The translations under genes and the position numbers were made by a program. A stretch of 64,000 nucleotides of DNA from Diploscapter coronatus (taxonomy: Eukaryota; Nematoda; Chromadorea; Rhabditida; Rhabditidae). Numbering within the stretch: the first letter of the stretch is position 1; every line of letters starts with the position of its first letter. The stretch covers positions 18,933,201 through 18,997,200 of the forward strand of contig OZ038422.1 in the NCBI GenBank assembly GCA_964036155.1, in the 5' to 3' direction. Positions 1-10,350 of this stretch are shown here, one piece after another. The notes beneath the pieces were generated by a model that had not been told where the DNA came from, ran no database searches, and saw only the letters and a program-made list of their open reading frames with translations.

Positions 1-32
1 TAGAGAAATGAGTAGGCGTGGCCTGGAAGGGG

Positions 33-45
33 AGGTATAAAAGGT
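33..45 (+). promoter_or_regulatory. TATA-like box
   Basis: A clean TATAAAA core at 36-42 sits in a G-rich context about 195 bases before the ATG at 235, which lies in a strong CCACCATGG context just after a TTTCAACAG acceptor-like sequence. This suggests a promoter and a 5' untranslated intron for the uncertain gene downstream. The box is read directly from the sequence; its function is inferred. Confidence 0.35.
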
Positions 46-234
46 GGACGAAAACAAGTGGTTTCATAATTTCGCAATTTTTTGCGTTCTTACTAATTCG
101 TCAATTTTCAGCGTTCCGCTGGTTAATCAGTTTTCGGTGTTCCTGCTCTCCTGTTTTCTGCATTTCCGTTCCAACTTCAGCCGGCAAGTGTCTTTAAAAT
201 TCTCTGCAACGTCTAGATTTTCAACAGTTCCACC

Positions 235-1740
235 ATGGCTACAATTTTTAAAGACTTTCTTTTCCCTACAACTTTTGGCCTAAATTTGGTGAAATCTACA
301 AATGATCGTAGTCGTGTTCTAAAATCATTGATAATTTTAAAGCAAATTTAGGCATGGTCGATGTTGACGTACAAGAGGGATGTCTCGTTTGCCTGTTAAT
401 CTCGAGCCGTGAAGCTGTCAGCTGGATCAGTCGCCAGTTCGAGCGCTGGCTTGAGGGACGACGCCAGCGTGGCTCCCCCTCCCCCTCCCCTTCCCCTCCC
501 CTCATAAGTTTGCTTGACTAAGGTTGATAAAAAGAGAATCAGACTTGGGGCTTTTCCACCGTAAATGTCCCTAATAATGGGATGAGAGATGATGATTGTT
601 TTTACGGTGGAAAAGTCTCAAGTCGAGATGTATTTTTGTACGATATGTCTGTTGTTAACCTTTGAACATTTGATTTTAAAAAATCAGAAAATTTTTTTTT
701 TAAAAACAAATCAAATGTTTAAAGGGATTTTTAACCTTTTTTTTTAATTCGATGAGCATTCCCCCAACGTTCTCAACAACCTTAGTTCGGTAAAAATCTG
801 GGGAATACCTGCTTTATGATGTCGGTTCTACAGGTAAGTTAAACAAATACAAATATGAATGAAAAATTTTAAAAATAAAAATTGGATTAAAAAACAATTT
901 TCAGCAAATCGAGTAAGCGGTGGGTCTCCTACAAGGCGACGAATGATTCGATTTTGATAGTCAAGGTGCGCACGGACAGCTCAAATCGCCTCGGATATCT
1001 GCCCGGTCTATAGCAAGGTCAGCAAAAAATTAGTGATAGAAAAGGAGAAAAGAATTAAATAAAAGATCATTTTCAGAGACTGGTGAGATCTACCTTTTGG
1101 GTGGATTGCACCAAGAGATCTGAGCAGGGTCAAAGGTCGAGCCGTATCCTGAAGAGGACGATGATATGGGCAAATTGAAATCGAGGTATTTTTTTTTTTT
1201 TTTGAAAGAATTTAAAAAAAATGAAATCTGAAATTATTTTTTTTTGTAAAAATAAGGAAAATGTTAAAAAAAAAAAAAATGTTCAGATCCTGACCATGTA
1301 CCTAAGAGATTCCAGTAGACTTTTCGCGCAACAAAATCGACATGAGTCGGTCCATCCCGGTCAAGTAAGTTCCCAAAAGCGTTCAGAGAATTGCAAAAAA
1401 AAATTCTCATAACCAAAATTCATGTTTCCCATACTTCTATAAGTATTCATTAAAAATTTTAAAATAAAATTATGTTCTCGAAACTTCAAATAAAAAAATT
1501 GCAGGTATAATTTCAACGACGAGTTCAATCAAGGCCCCTGCCCCACGAGATCCACTCGCAGACAGACTGCCCTACATTTGGGTGAGTTGAAAATCTTGAA
1601 AATTGTACAGTAATCCTCGAATTTTCAAAATTAGGTCTCGCCGCCAATCCAAAATGCTCGAATCCGGCACTCAGCTGCAACCGATACCAACATCGAGATG
1701 GAGGAGAACGAGGGAAAACGGTCGTACGGCACGATTGCAG
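235..1740 (+). other. Unassigned exon-like segments (possible multi-exon gene or gene relic)
   Basis: I do not recognise a protein here. An ATG at 235 opens a reading frame starting MATIFKDFLFPTTFGLNL and followed by a possible donor. Further on are short GC-richer stretches bounded by good splice signals: about 905-1016 (a frame reading KRWVSYKATNDSILIVKV and then stopping), about 1078-1185, 1287-1367, 1506-1580 and 1635-1740 (reading NIEMEENEGKRSYGTIAG). Frames cannot be joined cleanly across all of them and one segment has an internal stop. It may be a real gene with exons I have mis-set, or a decayed gene like the SPT5 copy at 5345-8600. Codon-like composition and splice sites are seen; coding status is inference. 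Confidence 0.25.
542..624. repeat. Short perfect hairpin (24-bp arms, 35-nt loop)
   Basis: The arms at 542-565 and 601-624 are complementary over all 24 positions when two G-U pairs are allowed; the inner ends read CCACCGTAAA and TTTACGGTGG. The total length of 83 nt is that of a typical miRNA precursor, but it could also be a tiny inverted-repeat transposon remnant. No target-site duplication is obvious. Confidence 0.7.
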
Positions 1741-1760
1741 GAAAGCCCCCCACACCCCCT

Positions 1761-2480
1761 TTTGTTTTTTTTTGCTGAAAAATCCCGGTATTGATATCCT
1801 TGAGCAAACATTTATTATTGATAAAGGTGTTGCCTATTTTGTGAGAGGGAAGATATTTGAAATGAAAATTTTTCAAATATTTTCCGATTTTCTGTTTTAT
1901 TCGATTTGATTTTATCAAAGCTCGTCTTTCCTCATCTTTGTTAAAGGTTTAAAACCTAAAATTTGAGTTTTTTTTCTGTGATCTTTTTTTGAGTTTACTT
2001 CAATTTATTTTATAGCTCTGCGTCTTTTTCCAAGTCGGCCATCTAAAATCGTTTTTCTTTCTGAAACTATTTCGTAACCAAGTAACGATTTCTATGAACT
2101 CGATAAAAATAACATCTTTTTTTTTATAGAATTTTATGATCACTACGGTCGAATTACCGTATCTTCATTTTTTTTCTTTTTATAACTTTTACGTCAATGG
2201 TTATTTTTCTGGATTTTCTGAAAGTCCACCCAAATAATCGACATCCGATGTGAATTTTCGAACAATTTGGAATATTAATTTTAAATGGGTGAGCTTTCTA
2301 GCAGGATGATCGGTGAACCTTGTTTAATTTTTCAAAAGTTCAATTCAGACTTGTCAAACTCGATCCGCAGAAAAGTTTTTTTTTTTTTTATCAAGAAGAC
2401 TCTCTTTTCCTAATTCATTACGACACTTTTTTCTGCGAGCCGAGTTTTGAAAAGTAGCTTTTTTCAGAAAAAAAATCCCA
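1761..2480. other. Intergenic stretch, nothing supported
   Basis: AT-rich DNA with several poly-T runs. I see no convincing coding frame, RNA gene or repeat. The last 20 bases end in TTTTTTCAG, a possible trans-splice acceptor before the ATG at 2481. Confidence 0.5.
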
Positions 2481-4073
2481 ATGGTTTCCTTATTCAACCG
2501 CCAGGAGTTCCTCCGTCTGTCCGAGCATATTCGGGATAAATTCCCCGAAGACGCCGTCAACGTCCTCAATCGGATTCATTTGTTCATTCATTTCAGTAAG
2601 TCTTGGATTTTCACTGAATGGCAAAATTCATGCAATTTGAAATATTGGAAATTCAGAACTTTTCTTCAAATGAAGACCAATTACATATTTTTGACATTTT
2701 CTAGCCAAAATTCGTTCTGTGCAGTTTGATAAAATGCGCATAGCTTATTTTTAAGCAAAATTTGTTTTATTGATTTATGGAATTTCATGTCTGCTCAAAC
2801 TCAGCCTGGTGATGTTCTTCTATCCGCACTCCGGCACGATGTTTTACGCGGAAGGATTCAGCTGTCTCTTTTGGGCGTACATCATCATGGTTCATTTTTC
2901 TCATTTTTGATCAAATTTTTTTTTATGAATTTTGAAAGGTCGAGTAAGTTTTTTTTTAAAGTTCCTGATTCTTCGAAAATGAACTATAGTGGATAATTTT
3001 TATGAGCTAATTAATTTTTTAGTATGCAGCAAGCTGGTAGAATGATAAAATTGAAAGTTTTAAAGAAGAATTTAGCTTTGTAATCCTTCCTCCCAATCGT
3101 CATCTCTTACACTTTCTTTTTCTGCTCGTTGAGGAAAATTATGCAACCAGATTTCAGATGATCTACAGCATGCTGATGGTTGTTTCGATGGTGCTGCTGA
3201 ACCGGCTGTTCTACACTGTCAACATGGTCATCTACGTACTTGTAAAATCCGTCGCAGTCAGCTTCGTGATTTTCAAGTTCTTTTTTGTCTTCTTCACGCA
3301 GTATGACGGTAAGATTTCGAACAAAAAATAGGAAAAGAATTCAAAATAAAAATATTTTAACTTTGAAAAATCAGTTTTCAACTATCATATAATCGAATCT
3401 GTTATGAAAAGAAATTCAGTCTTTTTTTAATTCAAATATTAGTTTTTAACCTTTAGAAATAAAGATCAGACTTAAAGACAACGATTCTGGTGTGTGCTTG
3501 TCGAATTTTTTCTACATTTTTATGAAATTTAGGAAAGATGGAAATTTCTGCGGAACGTGAAAATGCGATTTAATTTCAGGCTCGCTAACGAAGCTGATGT
3601 TCTCTACGATCGGAGTGTCGTCCGTCTCTGCTTCAGTTGCCGTCATCGTCACGGCTATCTCTGCCTGCTCCACTCGTGAGTGTGATGAGTTTATTTTGAG
3701 ACATGCTTTATTGGCAAATGGCTATCTTTGAAACTTAGCTGAAAGTTATAGGAAGCTTTATCTTTATTTCGGGTTTATTAAAGTCTCATTAAAAATGAGT
3801 CAATTTGTTGAGAGTAAAATGTATTTTATTCAAAGAAAAGAAATAGAAGATGATTTGCATTTCTAAATTAACATTAATAGAACGAGCTAATTTTTTATCC
3901 TCTAAAATTTCATGATTTGAAGATTAAAGGAAAAAAAAACTTTATTTTCAGTGATCCGCTTGTCCAACATGGTCGTCCTCTCTGGTCTCTATACAATTCT
4001 GAAGGAAAAGCAGAAAAAGGAGCAAGAAGCAGCGAACAGGGAAGGAAACCAGGAGGCAGCCAGACTCGTTTAA
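2481..4073 (+). CDS. Small multi-pass membrane protein, family not recognised
   Basis: The ATG at 2481 follows a TTTTTTCAG acceptor, as expected for a cis- or trans-spliced first exon. Exons in order encode MVSLFNRQEFLRLSEHIRDK and an amphipathic stretch, then a hydrophobic piece with FFYPHSGTMFYAEGFSCLFW, then MIYSMLMVVSMVLLNRLFY followed by a long hydrophobic segment ending FFVFFTQYD, then GSLTKLMFSTIGVSSVSASV, and last a charged tail KEKQKKEQEAANREG before TAA at 4071. About four membrane helices are visible, with a lysine/glutamate-rich C-terminal tail that is probably cytosolic. Intron 1 must use a GTCTTGG donor just after an apparently better GTAAGT to keep frame. No family assignment is made. 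Confidence 0.6.
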
Positions 4074-5344
4074 GATGAGGTCTGATTCCATTCATTCTAA
4101 AATGAGAACAAGGAATACGATAATTTCATGTGTATGGCAATTGAATTATAATTAGAGAGTTCATGGAAAATTATTTATCACGATAAACATTTATAATATG
4201 AAACAAACAATAACAATTTTGAATCAACTCTGACATGATATTTAGTTTTTTCTTAAGCCCTTCTATAGCAACGGAGAATATTATTCCTATGTGGTACCAA
4301 CTTGCGATTTTCTCTCACTTTCTAATTTTCTCTAAAATAATATTGATCGTAAATTGAATGTTTTTTTTTTTTTTTTTTTTTTTAAATTTTGTCCTTTGAA
4401 AATATTCGATCTGATCAATTTTAATACTGCTCAAGAACCGAAAAAATGCGAGGGCAAATTTTGCGATCCCTATTTATCTTGGACTTGAAATTTATCTGAT
4501 AGAGATCGACATTGCATAAATTCATAGATTAGGGCGGGTTTCTTTCAACGGTATCGATTTAGCACTTCTATAGGCCCTAAAATGATGGCATTTCTACATT
4601 TCTTTTAAAATATTTTGAGTGAGAACTTTTCCTTCCAACTTTATTGTCATTTTCTTTCTTCGGAAGTAAGTACTCATGCTAAATGACAATTAATATCAGA
4701 GTCGATAAGAACATTTCAGAGTCACTCGAACCACGACAAGTCTGAAGGAAACAACCTCAACTTTAAAAGGACTTTCAAAAATGGTAGTTGTTATCTACCA
4801 TTAGTTACTTATTTAATTCGTACTTTTGTTCATTGTTATTTTGTTCCTTCTTCAAAGAAATTCACTTATTTTGAAAAAAAAACCTTTCATACAATTCAAT
4901 GGTATTTTGAAGCTTTTGAAGCACTTTATAAAATGTAGAAAACATGCATATTATTTTCGAATTGAATCCTTCATTTAAAACTGGTAGCCATTTTGAATTT
5001 GTATTTATCACGATTTTTTGGGCATCTCATTTTTACAGATATTAACTTGTTGAAAAATACGATAATCGCTTACTTCCCTATCAATTCTCGCCTTTACCGC
5101 AAAATTGTACATACAGAATGAAAAACTCGAATAAACACTATTATTTTGAATTAAAACTTTATTTAATAGAAAATGAATGATAATTTTGGAATGATTAAAT
5201 TACTCTGAAGAGGAATCCTTACAAGTTGAGGGAGGAATACACAAATTGCAGGTTTTTTGGCATGTAAATGAAGATCACTTTTCTTTTCCTCTCCATTTGC
5301 ATGCACTTTTTCCGTTTTCTTAGTATGAACGCGGCCCAAATGAT
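4074..5344. other. Intergenic stretch
   Basis: AT-rich DNA with a run of about 26 T at 4358-4383. Nothing coding is supported. Confidence 0.5.
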
Positions 5345-8300
5345 ATTTCTGATCAAATTAGAAATCTCTCTTTGAGACGACGCGAATGTTCGAGCAGATG
5401 AGGCTGTGCGCTGTCTGAACGAGCAGAAACGACTGCTCGGCTCGTTGAATGTCAAGATCTACATCGAGATCGAGAAGCCCCATCACGTTTTTCAGGCTAA
5501 GGTCCGACAAGATTTTCTCTAAAATTACTCATTTATTCTAATTTTCAGGCGGAACGCGCGATGCAGCAGCTGGACCAGGAGCGTCACAAGTCTCGCAATG
5601 CGTTCCAGAACATGTCTGCGGAAGACATCGTCAAGCGGCTCGAGGACAAGTACAAATCCACGCCCATCAACAACGTCGATTTGGATGACGACTTTATCAT
5701 GGGTATATTTTTATCTTTTTTTTATTTTTGAAAAAGATAGATTTTTCTGTAGAAGATTAATATTTTTCAGAAAAAAAGTCTACTTTTCTTGAAGAATAAT
5801 GGAAATCGGGATTTCTAAATTTGATCTTGAAAAATATGAACATTACAAATTTTGGTATAAAAATGAAATTTGCAGACGACATCAGTCAAACCTTCTTCTT
5901 TCCTCAAACCAAGGACCAGAGTTTGTGGATCGTCAAGCGTCGAATGGGAGAGGAACAACTCGTCGCCCTACAACTGATAAGAAAATTCATCGCCTACCAG
6001 AATATGGATTAGGTGATTTGTTTTATTTAAAAAAAAAAAAAAAAACACTCGTAGGAAACATTTTACGATTTTTCAAACTTTTTCATGAGAATGTTTACTT
6101 TCTGATTTTTTTTCAGAAGAATAGCCTCTAATATTCTGGAACTTGATCTTAAATCACTTTTACAAATTTCTCTTTCAAATTCCAGTCCCCCAAAATAATT
6201 TGTTTAATTCTAGCCTCTCCAAATCAAGTCGGTGGTGTGCAAGGAAGGCCTGAAGGGAATGATCTACATCGAGGCCTACAAACAAACCCACGTCCAATAT
6301 GCAATCGAGGGCATTTCCGCCCTCAATTCATACAATATTGCGGTATTTTTTTTTTAAATGAATTACTTTTTAAAATTGAAAATTCTCCAGATGGTCCCCA
6401 TCAAAGACATGGTTGACTCTCTGAGGGTGACCAAGGACATCCCACATTTGAGAACCGGAAGCTACGTTCGATTGAAAAGGATCCTCTACAAAGACGATCT
6501 CACTCAGGTACTCGAAACTAGCACAGCTATAGAAATTCTTGTACATTTTGATAGTAGTTAGCATACACTTATCCCTATTCTTCATTCTAAAAATTGACAT
6601 AAATTACGGTAATCCTCAAATTTGATTTTCAGGTCGATTGGATTGACGTTGCACAAAACAAAGTGAGCCTGAAATTGGTGCCCAGGGTCGACTACAACAA
6701 AAATGAGGGGCGCTTTGAGGACGGTAGGATTTTATTTTATCAATAATAAAAACTCCTTATTGCTAATTGCAAAATTTTTCCTTATCAATGATACAAATTG
6801 CATCACTAACATATCAAGAAGCTGATAAAAATTACAAACGCATTCGACGGCCCTTCGCAAGACTTTTCGATCTAAAGGGAGTCGAGTAAAAATTGATTGG
6901 TTTTTGAAATGATGCGAACCTCTAAAATTCAGGGAAATAGGAGGAGAGGTTACAAATGACGGTGATTTCATCACTTTCGAGAGCAACAACTACGGAAGAG
7001 GGTTCCTGTACAAGTCATTCCCCATGAATGCTATCGTAAGATTTGATTTTATGCTAATTTTCGAAACCAAATCATACGGTACGCTTTTTGCAGATCGTTG
7101 ATAGAGTGAAGCCCTCGCTGACGGAGCTCGAAAAGGTCCAAGAGTCGGCTGACGACCTCCAGAAAGAATTGGAAACTACTACAGTCCGAGAAAAGGGACA
7201 CTCGTTTGCGCCGGGCGATATGGTTGAGGTATGTTTTGGAAACTTCTGGAAGTTAAATTTCATTTTCTGGAATCTTCAGAAACTTTCAAACTGCAACTTT
7301 CAGGTCGTCGAAGGCGACTTGGTAAATCATCTGAAGGGCAAAGTGGAAAGTGTAGACGGCGAGAAGATCATTATGATGCCGGAACACGAGGACTTGAAGG
7401 TCGGTTTTGGGAACATTATCTTTGGAAAGCATATCCTCTGGGAAGTTCTCTCAAAATCTTATTCTTTAGAATATTCATCTGGGAAATTTTGTGGGAACAA
7501 TTGTATTTTCAGAAGCCACTCACTTTGAACGCGTGAGAACTTCGGAAACTCTTCAAAGCGAGCGATCACATCAAGATTCTGTCCGGCGACAATGAAGGCA
7601 ATACGGGGCTGATCGTAAGGGTCGAGCCGAATCTCATTGTCGTTTTATTCGATCTCAACATGAATGAGGTGAGGTTTAAATTAAAAAAGAAAAGATTTTT
7701 TGTAGAAAATGAAAAAGCTCTGGAAAAGATAGAGATATCCTGTTAAAAAATGAAATTTTAATTTTTCAGATGAAAATCCGGTCCCGAGATGCACGTCTGT
7801 GTGCGGCTGTTTCTACGGGAATTGACTCTCTAGGGAGATTCCAGTTCCACGACCTGGTTCAGTTGGACCAACAAACTGTCGGGGTCATTGTCAGGATTGA
7901 AAAAGAAGCCCTAGAAGTGCTGAACATGCATGGGAAAGTGGTCAGGATCAAGCCTCAGGTATCAAAATAAAATGAAATTTAAAAATCATTGATCTAAAAA
8001 AATTCAAGTTGAAGTTGAATTGAGTTAAAATTGATTATTTATTGCAAAATATTGATACGAAAGTTGATAATTTAAAATTTTATCTTGACCTTTTTAAAAT
8101 TCGACTTTTTCAGGCAATCATGTGCAAGAAAGAGCAAATTCTCGATTACTCTGGATCGGGACGGAAATCAGCTCTCCGTCAAGGATATCGTCAAAGTCGC
8201 TGATGGCCCTTATGCGGTAAAATTTCCCATTTTCTCTACTTCTTGAAAAATGTAAAATAAAAAATGGATGAAAGATAATTTTTTTCCTGAAGAAGCTGAA

Positions 8301-8600
8301 AAAAATCATGATTTCTTTAAAAATATTTAATTTTTAAATGATTCAGACGTTAACAGGTTCTGAGGGAAAAATTTAGAAAATTGTCATTTTTGAAGGAAAA
8401 TGGACATTTGGAACTTTTTTGAAAAATAAATTTAATTTTCAGACGAAGAAAGACAACGAGGAGATGAAGGAGGGCGAAATTAAGCACTTGTACCGCTCTT
8501 TCGCATTTTTATATGCGACAACTCACCGAAAATGGAGGCATTTTCGTTTGCAACTTCAAGCACTTGCTCCTGGTTGGCGGATCGAACAATAAATGTGAGG
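5345..8600 (+). pseudogene. Degenerate, truncated copy of transcription elongation factor SPT5
   Basis: SPT5 pairs with SPT4 as DSIF and controls RNA polymerase II pausing and elongation. Exons here match its middle region in order: the NGN part ([50 protein letters not shown]), then [52 protein letters not shown], and KOW-type blocks ([113 protein letters not shown]). Breaks: TAG at the end of the exon near 6012, TGA within LNA*ELRKLFK near 7533, a one-base frame shift near 8134, and another near 8510. Nothing matches the last KOW and the C-terminal repeat region. Introns are kept, so this is a duplicated, not retrotransposed, copy. The exon-like stretch at 5345-5504 (reading LLGSLNVKIYIEIEKPHH) is not recognisable SPT5. 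Assembly errors are the alternative explanation for the breaks. Confidence 0.8.
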
Positions 8601-9128
8601 TTTTTTTAAGTTTGAAATTTGTTTTTATTCAAAATATACAGAAAATCCTGGATTTCAGAAGTTTTGCTAAGCAAAATAAAAACTACAGTAGAAAGAGATT
8701 AAAATTTACGTTGGACAGAAATCTTCTGTCTAATCAAACATCTCAAAAATCGCACCGCACTGCATCGCGAACATCCCTGGTCTAAATTTCGAAATAATTT
8801 GAAATTTATTATATCACCCAAAATATGCCAGAATTGCTAATTTTATCTACAAAATGAGCTTTGATTGTACTAGAAATGGTTTGATTTTTCAGTAGACGTT
8901 TGAAATCTATAGAAGGAATCAAAGACGAAATTTTTGAACTAACTTATTTCGTTAGATTTCGGAAAAGCACAATTTCGATCTCATTTCATATTGATGCCAA
9001 TTTTTATCAGATAGAAAAGTCATTTTGTTTCGGTCGTTGAAAATGTTCACTCTTTAGACCCCTGATTTAAACAGGACAAGAAAGCTGGTAGTTCTATGAT
9101 AAATCTGATTCGGAAGAAGAGGTATTTT
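8601..9128. other. Intergenic stretch or upstream exons of the next gene
   Basis: AT-rich DNA. The first exon(s) of the cysteine-rich gene that ends at 9475 should lie here or further upstream, but I cannot pick a start codon with a signal peptide. Confidence 0.4.
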
Positions 9129-9475
9129 AGCCAAGAAATGCGAGGAACTCGACTGTGAATCAAACGACCAAGTATGCGATATCACGTATTCAGATGGCAA
9201 GACGACTGCTGCATGTGTTTCTAAAGACTCCGTCAATCGGAACCAGTGTGAAGGTAGGGTTGAGGAAAAGTAATCGATTTAAGACCAAGAAATTTCTAGG
9301 CAAAAATCTATGTGCAAGTGAATCACACTGTATTGATTTGAACGATAAATCAGAACCAGAAGAAAAGTATGCCTGCGTGTGTGGACCAAAGTACAGTGAC
9401 AACTCGAATGACACTGCACAGCCGACAGATGTTCATATTCAATGGCAAGGCATTAGCTGCACTGCTAGATCGTGA
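9129..9475 (+). CDS. Cysteine-rich secreted-type protein, 3' part
   Basis: Two exons joined by a 46-nt intron (9254-9299) encode a run of about 12 cysteines: KCEELDCESNDQVCDITYSD, then AACVSKDSVNRNQCEG, then KNLCASESHCIDLND, YACVCGPKYSDNS, ending QGISCTARS and TGA at 9473. Cysteine spacing resembles EGF-like or other extracellular disulphide modules, especially YACVCGPKY. The 5' end is not resolved: the first exon enters from an acceptor near 9133 and no start or signal peptide is identified. Function unknown; a secreted product is inferred from cysteine content. Confidence 0.55.
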
Positions 9476-10350
9476 AATGTGATATTAAATGAATCATTCC
9501 TTATTATTTCACCATTTACTCTTTTGCTAAATTAGAATCATTGTTGACTGGAATTAGATCATATGATTTCTTCCATTTTAATAGCTGATTCTAGAATGAA
9601 ATATCGATAAAATTTCAATGTTCACTATCATTTTAGCGTAAAAGGTTGAAATTCAGGAGTGCTCAAGATTTACCCATTCCCGTCCCCGTTTCATTCTTAA
9701 ACAATTGGATTCTATCCCATCAGTCCCCTCTCAAAAAGTACCTTTCCATTCCAATAAAAAAATTTAAAAAAAAAAAAGCTTTTCTATCCAGACATGAAAG
9801 AAATGTGAAGATTTTTGATCCGTCCTCGAACCGTCCCGAAAAAATTCGTCCCCCTCCGTTCCCTCGTTCTAAATTTGAAAATTTAAACCCGTTCCACTTT
9901 CGAAAAAGTCGACCCGTCTCCGTCCCAGAAAAAGACAATTTTGAGCACCCCTGTTGAAATTTACATGTTTGTATATGAAAGCAGATAAAGTTTACAATAA
10001 ATTTATTTCGTTAATCCATGAATATACTTTTTCGAATTTACTACATGCTAATCATAAATACCTACAAAATTTTACACAACTTTGTTTTGAAATTTTGAGC
10101 CCGTAGTAATGTAATGGCACATAAATGATTGGTTAAACTCGCTTAAGTAAATTTCTAATCAACCGATACTACTAAATTGAGCACTAACACGATAATTTCA
10201 AAAGTCTAGCGGTACAATACCACTGAAACTGATATTTCTAATAAATCAAATAACATTTTTAATATCAAAAAGTGAGAATATGATAAATGAGAAACAAAAA
10301 ATAATTTTGACTGTCCTTCTTGCTATTTGAACAAATTTAGCAATTTCAAG
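9476..10350. other. Intergenic stretch with a GTCCC-rich word cluster
   Basis: Contains 9670-9950, where CCCGTCCCCGT, CCGTCCTCG, CCGTTCCC and CCGTCTCCGTCC words recur between poly-A blocks. It looks like degenerate simple-sequence DNA rather than coding DNA. Confidence 0.45.

Noticed and set aside
5799..6131. Open frame starting MEIGISKFDLEKYEH
   Set aside because: It covers an intron of the SPT5 copy and shifts out of the conserved frame.
9646..9957. 103-codon open frame over the GTCCC cluster
   Set aside because: It follows simple-sequence words and poly-A, with no acceptors or conserved residues.
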